From assembly GCA_016188065.1 (NCBI GenBank), contig JACPIN010000006.1, forward strand, positions 1-38,792: a stretch of 38,792 nucleotides of DNA, in the 5' to 3' direction. Below are positions 31,167 through 38,792 of this stretch, in pieces. The translations under genes were made by a program, and so were the position numbers. How positions within the stretch are numbered: the stretch's first letter is position 1; each line of letters begins with the position of its first letter. This DNA is from Candidatus Woesearchaeota archaeon. GTDB taxonomy: Archaea > Nanobdellota > Nanobdellia > SCGC-AAA011-G17 > ARS1403. A model generated the notes under the pieces. That model had not been told where the DNA came from, ran no database searches, and worked only from the letters and a program-made list of their open reading frames with translations.

Positions 31167-32039
31167 ATGTTTAAAGTAATCAGCTTTTACAAGTATGTTG
31201 AGTTGGAAAATCCTAGGTATTGGATGCATAAATTTAGATGGATATGCAACGAATTGAACTTGCTTGGGAGAGTCTTAGTCGCTGAAGAAGGAGTTAATGG
31301 GGCTATTTGTGGCGAAACAGAAAACATCAAGGAATTTAAAAGGAAAATTAGGGATAATGAAACTTTTTCTGATTTGACTTTTAGAGAAATGAATAGCAAA
31401 GAACAAGCTTATCATAAATTGGCTGTTAAAGTCAGGGACGAGATCGTAGCTTTCGGCGAAAATGTTGATTTAAATAAAACAGGCAAGCATGTTGAGCCAG
31501 AAGAATTAAAGATTATGCTGGATAATAAAGAAAAAATCATTCTCTTAGATGCAAGGGGCGAGCATGAACACAAGATTGGAAGATTTAAAAATGCAGTCAC
31601 GATGCCAATTGAGAGCTTCCGGAATTTTCCTAAAACTGCAGGGATTTTAGAGCCTTATAAAAATGAGAAAATTGTGATGTATTGCACTGGCGGGATCAGA
31701 TGCGAGAAGTCAAGCGCGTTTTTGAAGCAAAAAGGTTTCAAAAAAGTTCATCAGCTGAAAGGGGGGATAATTGATTTCATTAATAAATTTCCAAACACTT
31801 ATTTTGAAGGAAGCTGCTTTGTTTTCGATGACAGATTAACAACAATAAGTGAAACTCCAATAGCTATTTGTGAGCATTGCGGAAATAGAAGTGATAAATA
31901 CATTAACTGCCATAATTTGGACTGCGACAGGTTATTTGTGTGCTGTGATGAATGTGAAAGTAAAAATAATTACTGCTGCAGTATTAAATGTAAAGATGTC
32001 GGGAGACACAGAAAGAAAATTGCTGTTGTTGCAAGATAA
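31167..32039 (+). CDS. trhO: Rhodanese-domain tRNA uridine hydroxylase-like protein
   Basis: LGRVLVAEEGVNGAICG, LLDARGEHEHKIGRFKNA, MYCTGGIRCEKSSAFLKQKGF. Confidence 0.9.
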   Translation: MFKVISFYKYVELENPRYWMHKFRWICNELNLLGRVLVAEEGVNGAICGETENIKEFKRKIRDNETFSDLTFREMNSKEQAYHKLAVKVRDEIVAFGENVDLNKTGKHVEPEELKIMLDNKEKIILLDARGEHEHKIGRFKNAVTMPIESFRNFPKTAGILEPYKNEKIVMYCTGGIRCEKSSAFLKQKGFKKVHQLKGGIIDFINKFPNTYFEGSCFVFDDRLTTISETPIAICEHCGNRSDKYINCHNLDCDRLFVCCDECESKNNYCCSIKCKDVGRHRKKIAVVAR

Positions 32040-32063
32040 GTAGCAGGAAAACAAAATATTTTT

Positions 32064-32450
32064 CTAACTAACTTGATTTTCCTTTTCAGGCTTCCTCGCC
32101 CATTTTGAAACTAGTGCCATTGTTACTACTGCAAATATTGTAACGACAGATGCAGTTATGAGCTCAGAAAGATAAGGGTATTTCTGAACTAAATGCGGCT
32201 TGAGTATGTTGTCAATAATTTTTACTATAAAGTCTTTCCATGTTAACCCTATTACAAAAGATAATGCTGCTATAATTGCTGTTGAGGAATGCTCTCTGAA
32301 TTGAGATTGTAAAAACATTGTTTTTTCTTTTGCATGCCTCTTTGTCTTATCTAAAATATTTTCTAAAAGCTCTTTTTCTTCTTCTAAGCCCTTGCTAATT
32401 TCATTTTCTAATCTCTTATCAGTTTTTTCTGCTTGTTTTTTAACTGCCAT
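32064..32450 (-). CDS. DUF5654-like membrane protein
   Basis: IIAALSFVIGLTWKDFI and C-terminal TM. Confidence 0.6.
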   Translation of the reverse strand: MAVKKQAEKTDKRLENEISKGLEEEKELLENILDKTKRHAKEKTMFLQSQFREHSSTAIIAALSFVIGLTWKDFIVKIIDNILKPHLVQKYPYLSELITASVVTIFAVVTMALVSKWARKPEKENQVS

Positions 32451-32523
32451 TATTTTAATTTAATCCCATTGATTTATAATATTTTTGGAAAACTTTAGAC
32501 CTTGCACTGTTAATTGTTTTCAT

Positions 32524-32652
32524 GATTGCACATAATCGCTGTTATATTCCTTTTCAGAGAAAAGTTCGAGCATGGCGAGAAAGTCGTCGTGTCTATCGTT
32601 TCGTTATGGGGGCTCCCGTCGCTTTTTTGCTTCTTTTTTTCCAAAAAAGAAG
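32524..32652 (+). repeat. Junction element D
   Basis: GATTGnnnnTAATCGCTGTTA shared with junction C; 10-bp stem CTTCTTTTTT(tcc)AAAAAAGAAG at the 3' side. Confidence 0.55.
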
Positions 32653-32696
32653 GGTTAATAATAGTGACTCACTGGACAAGTACTAGCACAAGTTTT

Positions 32697-32724
32697 ATAA
32701 ATATGTATAAATAAGCATATTTAT
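32697..32724. promoter_or_regulatory. Putative operator of the R-M operon overlapping a TATA box
   Basis: Perfect 9-bp inverted repeat ATAAATATG...CATATTTAT, 10-bp spacer TATAAATAAG, 10 bp before RHH start codon. Confidence 0.6.
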
Positions 32725-32733
32725 GGGTTTAAA

Positions 32734-32889
32734 ATGAGTAATGGTAAGAGAACAATCACTTTAAGCGTGGATAGTAAAACTTATGAAGATTATAAAAACA
32801 TTTGTGATAAGAAAGGATGGATTTTATCAAAGCAATTTGAGAATTTTATATTTGAAGAAATCAAAAAAGAAGGTAAGAAGAATGACTGA
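32734..32889 (+). CDS. Ribbon-helix-helix-like regulator (51 aa)
   Basis: MSNGKRTITLSVDSKTYEDYKNICDKKGWILSKQFENFIFEEIKKEGKKND; below ORF-track cutoff; overlaps next gene. Confidence 0.7.
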   Translation: MSNGKRTITLSVDSKTYEDYKNICDKKGWILSKQFENFIFEEIKKEGKKND

Positions 32890-33778
32890 TAAATCATTAT
32901 GGACTAAAGAGCAGGAAATTGATTTCTTTATGAAATCTTTGCAAATAGCAGCTCCTGAAAAATTATTTTACAGGACTAATGATAAAAAGTATTATGCTTA
33001 TTGGCCAAAGACCTATGCTGATGCCAAAAGCACTCTTCAAAGCAGAAATGCCTTCATTGGTGCATATACTGAAAAATGGTCACAAAAACTTCTAAAGGAT
33101 ATTGCTAAAGATTTAAAGGCATTTGCTGTTAGAAAGATGATATGTGAAGAATTAGAATTAACTAATAGCTCACCAGCAGACGTTGCAATATGTAAAACTG
33201 ATTCTGTCGTACAAAAACCAACAGATATTCTAGCAATTTTTGAAGTTAAAATGTCTATAGTTTGGAATTGGGAATTGCTAAAGAATAATTCTAAATATGA
33301 GTTAAAAAGTTTGGGAGATTATCGAACACATCAAGGTAATCCTGGGTTATTAAGATCAGATAGTATGTTAAAAGCTATCGGAAAAAGTATAAGCGTTAGA
33401 ATAGCATCTCTCCATTCTGCAAAAATTCCAATTATTGTTTTGGGTAATACTCCTATTTCAAAAAGTTATCATGCAAAAATTGACAATCTTAAGAGTTACG
33501 GAATAATTCAAGGATTTTGGTCATTAAATCCTGCACCGCTAGATAATAATGGCGAGAGCCTCAAAGCCACAAAAAGAAATGGCTTCTTAAGGTTAGACAC
33601 ATACTCTGATTTCAAAAGTGCTACATTAAACCTTCTAAAAGAAGACATGAGATTCTTTGGAGGTATGAAGCCAAAGAATGAATTAGGGAAATTTATAGAA
33701 ATTGCAAATAAGGAAGATTCCTATGAGAAAAAAGCTGAGAAATTCCTGAACCTATTAGGGGAATCAAATGGCAAATAA
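32882..33778 (+). CDS. Putative type II restriction endonuclease (PD-(D/E)xK-like)
   Basis: PTDILAIFEVK motif; overlaps the downstream methyltransferase gene; start moved from 32783 to MTDKSLW. Confidence 0.72.
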   Translation: MTDKSLWTKEQEIDFFMKSLQIAAPEKLFYRTNDKKYYAYWPKTYADAKSTLQSRNAFIGAYTEKWSQKLLKDIAKDLKAFAVRKMICEELELTNSSPADVAICKTDSVVQKPTDILAIFEVKMSIVWNWELLKNNSKYELKSLGDYRTHQGNPGLLRSDSMLKAIGKSISVRIASLHSAKIPIIVLGNTPISKSYHAKIDNLKSYGIIQGFWSLNPAPLDNNGESLKATKRNGFLRLDTYSDFKSATLNLLKEDMRFFGGMKPKNELGKFIEIANKEDSYEKKAEKFLNLLGESNGK

Positions 33779-34691
33779 AACAAAAGGTACAGAAACGAGT
33801 AAATTCGGTTCTCCTGGTAGAATGAATCACGATTCCTCCAAATTTTATGGTGGTCGTTTATATGAAGGTTTGCCTACTGAAAAAGAAAATGTGGCATTCA
33901 TTGAAAATAAGGTAGAAGATAAAAACATAAACAAACTGTTCTGCAAATCAAGCGAAAAGATGAGTGAACTGCCAGATAATAGCGTTCATTTAATGGTAAC
34001 TTCACCGCCATATAATGTAGGTAAAGAATATGATGAGGATATGTCATTAAATGAATATAGGGAATTTCTTAAAAGAATCTGGAAAGAAGTGCATCGTGTT
34101 CTTGTGCCCGGCGGAAGAGCCTGCATCAATGTAGCAAATTTAGGAAGAAAACCATATATCCCATTGCATTCTTTTATAATAGAAGATATGCAAAAAATAG
34201 GATTTTTAATGAGGGGGGAGATTATTTGGAATAAGGCGTCATCAGCAAGCCCATCTACCGCATGGGGAAGTTGGCTATCTGCAAAGAATCCTGTTTTAAG
34301 GGACATTCACGAATATATCTTAATATTCTCAAAAGAAGCATTTTCAAGAGCGAATCATGATGACCAACCAGTAACTATAACCAGAGATGAATTTTTAGAA
34401 TTGACTAAAAGTGTTTGGACTTTTGGAGCAGAATCAGCAAGGAAAATTGGACATCCTGCTCCATTCCCTATTGAACTTCCATCAAGATGCATAAAACTTT
34501 ATACTTTTGAGAATGACATTGTACTTGACCCATTTGTGGGAAGCGGTAGTGCCGCAATTGCCTCTTTAATGACTAACCGCAGATTTGTTGGTTATGATAT
34601 TGACAAAAATTACATCAAAATTGCGCAAAAACGTATTAATGAAATTCGTGAAAAGAAAAAACAAAAAAAAATAAATGAAGTTTTGAATTAA
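33768..34691 (+). CDS. DNA methyltransferase (TSPPY, motif IV before motif I)
   Basis: LMVTSPPYNVGKEYDED then DPFVGSGSAAIASL; beta-class order. Confidence 0.92.
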   Translation: MANKTKGTETSKFGSPGRMNHDSSKFYGGRLYEGLPTEKENVAFIENKVEDKNINKLFCKSSEKMSELPDNSVHLMVTSPPYNVGKEYDEDMSLNEYREFLKRIWKEVHRVLVPGGRACINVANLGRKPYIPLHSFIIEDMQKIGFLMRGEIIWNKASSASPSTAWGSWLSAKNPVLRDIHEYILIFSKEAFSRANHDDQPVTITRDEFLELTKSVWTFGAESARKIGHPAPFPIELPSRCIKLYTFENDIVLDPFVGSGSAAIASLMTNRRFVGYDIDKNYIKIAQKRINEIREKKKQKKINEVLN

Positions 34692-34704
34692 ACTGTGTAG
34701 CAAG

Positions 34705-35187
34705 ATGAACAAGAAAGGCTATGCTCAAATTGTTATTCCAGCATCTGTAGTTTCATTATTAGTTTGGTTTTTCGTTATTGGACCTGCTTTAGAAGATGTG
34801 GGTAATTCTATAATCGAGGAACTTGGCCAAGATAGTATATGTCCGGAAGAGTTCACTACAACTCAATACAAGGTTTGCTTCAATGCAAATGGTGACGTAA
34901 TTGCAGATGGTCATTTTAATGAAGTTGTAACAATATCGGTAGATGGAACAACTGATTCCTGTCATATAAACACTGGAAACTATGACTTTCAATTTACTGG
35001 TTGTAGATTAGACAAATTTAATCAATTAGAAGCTTATAGTTTGATCTTGATAAATAGTAAAGGCAAAATATCTTTAAGTGGAAAAGAAATTATAAAAAGA
35101 ATTGGTTTAGGTCAACAAATTGTAAAAATAAAACCCAAACACCTAACCTGGATTCGAAGAATTTTACCGTTTATTAAATTCGCATAA
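34705..35187 (+). CDS. Hypothetical membrane-anchored protein
   Basis: MNKKGYAQIVIPASVVSLLVWFFVIGP N-terminal hydrophobic segment; 13 nt after methyltransferase. Confidence 0.6.
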   Translation: MNKKGYAQIVIPASVVSLLVWFFVIGPALEDVGNSIIEELGQDSICPEEFTTTQYKVCFNANGDVIADGHFNEVVTISVDGTTDSCHINTGNYDFQFTGCRLDKFNQLEAYSLILINSKGKISLSGKEIIKRIGLGQQIVKIKPKHLTWIRRILPFIKFA

Positions 35188-35269
35188 AAATTATTATGTA
35201 ATTTTTGGTCCATATTTCCTGTCAGAATGTATCAAAGGCGGCAACCACTTAGTAATAAATTGACACGAC

Positions 35270-35397
35270 GATTGAAACTAATCGCTGTTTCTCGACCCGA
35301 ACGGAATTTTTAGTCCCGCAGGACATAAAAATGGAGTGAGAGCGCAGCGTGGCACGGAGCGAAGCGGAGTGAGTCGAGAAAAGAGCGTTCATAATAA
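35270..35397 (+). repeat. Junction element C
   Basis: CGATTGAAACTAATCGCTGTT; stem TTTCTCGAC (35288-35296)/GTCGAGAAA (35373-35381); GAGAGCGCAGCGTG identical to element A. Confidence 0.75.
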
Positions 35398-35411
35398 AAG
35401 GGGCAAAACTT

Positions 35412-35956
35412 TTACTCCAATGCATAATCCCAGCCAGGTTGCCATGCTTTTGTTTTTCGCCAGTCATCTGCAAAAGCCTGTTCCCAAGTTTTATTTTTCA
35501 ATAATACATCTAATGCTAATTGTGGGGCTTTGTGCGCACAATGGCAACCGACTTTCCATCATAATTTTTCTTCAAAAAACCAAGAAAATCACTTATTCTC
35601 ATTTTAACATCTTCATAACTCTCGCCATCAGGAAATCTCCTCGTCACATATTCCTCTTGAAGGGGTTCAACAATTTCAGAGGGCTGTGCATTATATTTTC
35701 CATAATTACACTCCCGCAAACGTTTATCTGGAATAATTTTGACTTTATCTTTGAAAGTTAATTCAGCCGAATGCACAGCCCGTTTTAAGTCGGAGCAGAA
35801 AACTACATCAAAATGCTTGTTTTTAATTTTGTCCCACAATTCAACAGATTGTTGAACCCCTAACTCCGACAGGTCAACATCAAACCAACCAGAGGAGATT
35901 TCCTGTTCGTTATCAGTTGTAGTTCCATGAACAAAATAAGTGATTTTCGTTACCAT
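35412..35956 (-). pseudogene. Histidine phosphatase family gene, apparent 1-nt frameshift near the 3' end
   Basis: MVTKITYFVHGTTTDNEQEISSGW...GKSVAIV; other frame continues AHKAPQLALDVLLKNKTWEQAFADDWRKTKAWQPGWDYALE*. Confidence 0.75.
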
Positions 35957-36023
35957 ATTACTATTGAAAAATTATGATGATTTAAAAGTTTTGCCCCTTC
36001 AAATTTCAAAATAGCTCTTTTCT

Positions 36024-36120
36024 CGATTTCGTTTAATCGCTGTTAAGTTCTCCGACGACCAACGGGAGGAGAGCGCAGCGTGACCGAGCGACCGCAGGGA
36101 GCGAAGGAGTCGCTGGAGTC
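36024..36120 (+). repeat. Junction element A
   Basis: 57-bp gap-free alignment to element B (42/57 identical by hand count); stem CTCCGACGAC (36050-36059)/GTCGCTGGAG (36109-36118). Confidence 0.78.
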
Positions 36121-36158
36121 CGTGAATTACAACATCAAGAAAAGTGGGGCGCATATCC

Positions 36159-37322
36159 TCAATCATTATTGTGTTTTTTAAATAAATTCCAATAGATTAG
36201 AACGACAGAGATCATTAATAGTTCACCTAATAATAACGCTTTTACTGGGCCAATTTTGTCAGCAATAAGACCAATTATGAAGGCGAATATTGCAAAAAAT
36301 AGACTTCCGGCGAGAGCATTAAGGGAACCCATTGTTGCTCTTTGTTTGTCAGTAAATTCTTTATGAAGTAAAGTACGGCTGGCGGTGTTACCAACTCCAA
36401 AGAAGAATGAATTAATTGAAAGCATTACTGGTGAAACTATGTTTGGAAATCCTATAAAAATGAGGCCGTTTAATCTACCTATTATGTGTTGGGAGAAAAG
36501 GGTTTTGAGGGCTTTAAATTTTTCAATTACTTTTCCTGCAAAATGGTAGCCTAAAAAGGCAAATACATGGTCTAACGCACGTGCAATTCCTAATGCCCAC
36601 GTTGGCCAAAGTAATTGGATGAAGGCTGGCTTAAATTGGTGGTTTGTTTCTCCAATGCCGTGGTCTAAAATTGATGCAAGGCTTAATTTTCTAAGTTTAA
36701 GATTATCAACAAATGCTCTCCATGATTCTTTTAAATGATTAAGGATGTTTTCTGAAATTTCTTTTGTATGAATTTTTGGCTCAACAAACCAGAATGAAAT
36801 AAAGAGACAGATTAATTGAGGAACTATTGAAATTGCCATGACCAATTGAAGTGAGTAGCCAGCAATAAAACCACCAATTAATGAAGATATTCCTAAGCCA
36901 GCCTGAAACATTGAACTTAATTTTCCAAGAGTATCTGAAAATTTACTGATTCTTTTTTGTTGATTTAATGTGTCATAAACTAATGCGTCATTGTTGCCAC
37001 TGAAAAAAGAACTTGCTAAGCCCTCAAAAACTGCGCCAAGTGCAAGTATTATGAATGAGTTAGCAGCAGCATATGATGATATCGCCAGTACGCTGGCCAA
37101 TGAGCCAAGAATTATTGTCTTCTTTCTCCCAACACGATCGGATAAAACACCAGTTGGAACTTCAAAGATTGTACTTGCAATTGAAGCAATAGAAAAAACC
37201 GCCAGCCCAAGAGCGTATGAGCCAGTTACTTGTGCAAAATAAATAATTGCAATTGGACCATAGAGCCGGAAGTCTAAGAAAAAGTTGTGCCATCGTAATA
37301 GATTGATATTTCTTCCAATCAT
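36159..37322 (-). CDS. MFS transporter
   Basis: EVPTGVLSDRVGRKKTIILGS plus many TM segments. Confidence 0.88.
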   Translation of the reverse strand: MIGRNINLLRWHNFFLDFRLYGPIAIIYFAQVTGSYALGLAVFSIASIASTIFEVPTGVLSDRVGRKKTIILGSLASVLAISSYAAANSFIILALGAVFEGLASSFFSGNNDALVYDTLNQQKRISKFSDTLGKLSSMFQAGLGISSLIGGFIAGYSLQLVMAISIVPQLICLFISFWFVEPKIHTKEISENILNHLKESWRAFVDNLKLRKLSLASILDHGIGETNHQFKPAFIQLLWPTWALGIARALDHVFAFLGYHFAGKVIEKFKALKTLFSQHIIGRLNGLIFIGFPNIVSPVMLSINSFFFGVGNTASRTLLHKEFTDKQRATMGSLNALAGSLFFAIFAFIIGLIADKIGPVKALLLGELLMISVVLIYWNLFKKHNND

Positions 37323-37429
37323 ACTTTAAATTAAATCTCTGTCGTTCTTAAATGTATCCAATGCGCCCCACTTTAATCCAGTAAAAAATAAAGAAAGAGC
37401 GAATGCGATTCCTCATTCACGGACGGAAG

Positions 37430-37510
37430 CGATTGAATATAACCCCTGTTAAATGCCCCGACGACTGAAAGGAGGAGAGTGCAACGAGGTGCGAAGCAAG
37501 TTGGCGGGAG
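37430..37510 (+). repeat. Junction element B
   Basis: CGATTGAATATAACCCCTGTTAAATGCCCCGACGACTGAAAGGAGGAGAGTGCAACG, homologous to A; stem CCGACGAC/GTTGGCGG. Confidence 0.75.
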
Positions 37511-37540
37511 TAAAATAAAGAAAATAGGGCTGGCGAACGT

Positions 37541-37975
37541 TTATATTCCACAACAACCATAAACTGAAACATGACCATCACTAGTCATTTTCAAAGTAAA
37601 TCCTGAACAAGTGAAAGGATTATATTTAAGCACATAAATTGTTTTGATACCGGTATTTTTTGTTTTGACTTCACTTAATACTTTGTTCCAATTAACTTCA
37701 CTTTGAGGTGAATCTCTAAAATTGTCAAACTTTACCCACTTGTTCCCATATTGGTCTAGAAGTTTTCCTTCAGAACTCTTAAAGAAATTAACAAAATCTT
37801 CTTTGGAGTTTATAGTAACCTCAAATTTATATCTATCTTCAGGTCCACAATTTGGTGAAGTTCCTTTAGGCGGTGCGCCAAATGGGTCTAATGAATATCT
37901 TAAAATATTATAACCAAAACCAATAACAGCGATTATTGAAACTATAATTATTGCATAAAATAATTTTTTGTTCAT
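37541..37975 (-). CDS. Hypothetical exported/membrane-anchored protein
   Basis: N-terminal TM MNKKLFYAIIIVSIIAVIGFGYNIL; 144 aa. Confidence 0.65.
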   Translation of the reverse strand: MNKKLFYAIIIVSIIAVIGFGYNILRYSLDPFGAPPKGTSPNCGPEDRYKFEVTINSKEDFVNFFKSSEGKLLDQYGNKWVKFDNFRDSPQSEVNWNKVLSEVKTKNTGIKTIYVLKYNPFTCSGFTLKMTSDGHVSVYGCCGI

Positions 37976-38054
37976 ATTAAATCAATAAATGTTCTTTTAT
38001 ATAAATATTGTTATTATTAAATCAATAAATGTTCTTTTATATAAATATTGTTAT
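37975..38054. repeat. Perfect 2 x 40-bp tandem repeat
   Basis: TATTAAATCAATAAATGTTCTTTTATATAAATATTGTTAT twice; contains TATA-like TTTATATAAA. Confidence 0.93.
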
Positions 38055-38260
38055 AACTTTAAATCGATTTGAAGTGAGCCAGCCCCTTAATTATAAATTC
38101 TCCCGCCAATTGCATTTAATTGGTGTTAAGTGAGTTTTCTGGAAGAAAACCAATCCTGAAAGGATTGAGTTGCGGGGAAAATTGCTGTTATTGGAAAAAA
38201 GGCAGAACCGACATTCATAAATATCAGTTCCGCTTTCCTTCAATTGTAGGTTAAAGGAAA

Positions 38261-38551
38261 ATGAGCGACAATATTTCTAAATGGTATGAGAGACAAAGGA
38301 AACAAGCTCATCGTAGCAGAGCCATGAGATTTATTATATTCTCATTAACCATTTGTGGTATTTTGGCGGGAATAATCTGGATAGCATTTTGGGATTTTCG
38401 AGTAATAGTCTATCCTCTTGCCATAATTCTTGGAGTTTTTTTAATTGTTTGTCTATTAGTTCTTCTATATGGCTCTTTGAAGAGAAGAATTTATCTAATC
38501 CTGGAAAAAATTGGAAAATGGATTTCAGATGTATTAGGACTCGATGAGTAA
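38261..38551 (+). CDS. Small two-TM hypothetical protein
   Basis: RFIIFSLTICGILAGIIWIAF and VYPLAIILGVFLIVCLLVLLYG. Confidence 0.6.
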   Translation: MSDNISKWYERQRKQAHRSRAMRFIIFSLTICGILAGIIWIAFWDFRVIVYPLAIILGVFLIVCLLVLLYGSLKRRIYLILEKIGKWISDVLGLDE

Positions 38552-38657
38552 TTGGTATAGAGTTAAATCCAATTACTCTTAATAAAACATCTGAAGATTT
38601 TAAAGGTTCTGCCTTCTTTAGTTTATCTTCAATTTTCCGAGCAATTTCACTTAACAG

Positions 38658-38704
38658 ACTTTTAGCGAAGTTCGAAGAATTTGGGCTTTAAAACCGCTAA
38701 AAGT
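38658..38704. repeat. Hairpin-forming inverted repeat
   Basis: ACTTTTAGCG ... CGCTAAAAGT perfect 10-bp arms, 27-nt loop. Confidence 0.8.
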
Positions 38705-38792
38705 TTAGTTTTCAGACAATGACTCTACAAATTTGTATTCATTTGATAGTTAGAGGTTAATTATTTATATTTATATTAACTAAATAAGTTTA

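Noticed and set aside
32064-32450. Recombinase or integrase for the cassette-like array
   Set aside because: The flanking ORF is a small membrane protein; no tyrosine or serine recombinase motif was found in any ORF between 32 and 38.8 kb.
35336-35761. 141-aa plus-strand ORF
   Set aside because: Reads through junction element C and antisense to the phosphatase gene; no recognisable domain.
35983-36160. Canonical integron attC site between phosphatase and MFS
   Set aside because: GTTAAGT is present but no complementary RYYYAAC box lies upstream at attC spacing; the hairpin arms differ from standard R''/L''/L'/R' layout. Reported instead as a junction element of unknown type.
38124-38190. CRISPR-like repeat (AATCCTGAAAGGATTGAG)
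   Set aside because: Single local hairpin with no spacer-separated copies; no cas genes in the window.

Overview
The window is archaeal chromosome with archaeal-type ribosomal and RNA polymerase genes plus bacterial-type gyrase, suggestive of a DPANN-like lineage (inferred from gene content only). Positions 1-32 kb are mostly housekeeping: tRNA-His/hisS, scpA, the S27ae-S24e-RpoE''-RpoE'-PIN block, a LAGLIDADG-gyrB-X-pseudoreceiver-gyrA operon, and the aIF2gamma-S6e-IF2-NDK-L24e-S28e-L7Ae block. These are followed by gltX, a redox/metal/DNA-repair neighbourhood, rtcA and a TrhO-like gene. Positions ~32.5-38.8 kb form an accessory island: an R-M operon with its own RHH protein, a frameshifted histidine phosphatase, an MFS permease and small membrane or exported proteins. 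The most interesting signal is in this island. Four consecutive genes are each bracketed by their own private two-block inverted repeat, and several junctions carry related, same-orientation, GC-rich hairpin elements (shared motif TAATCGCTGTT). This resembles an integron-like cassette array but does not fit canonical attC sites, and no recombinase is visible in the window. A second strong signal is a 34-bp duplication of the gltX 3' end bracketing a ~1.1 kb segment with a NYN-domain gene. All calls come from reading the sequence; no searches were run.
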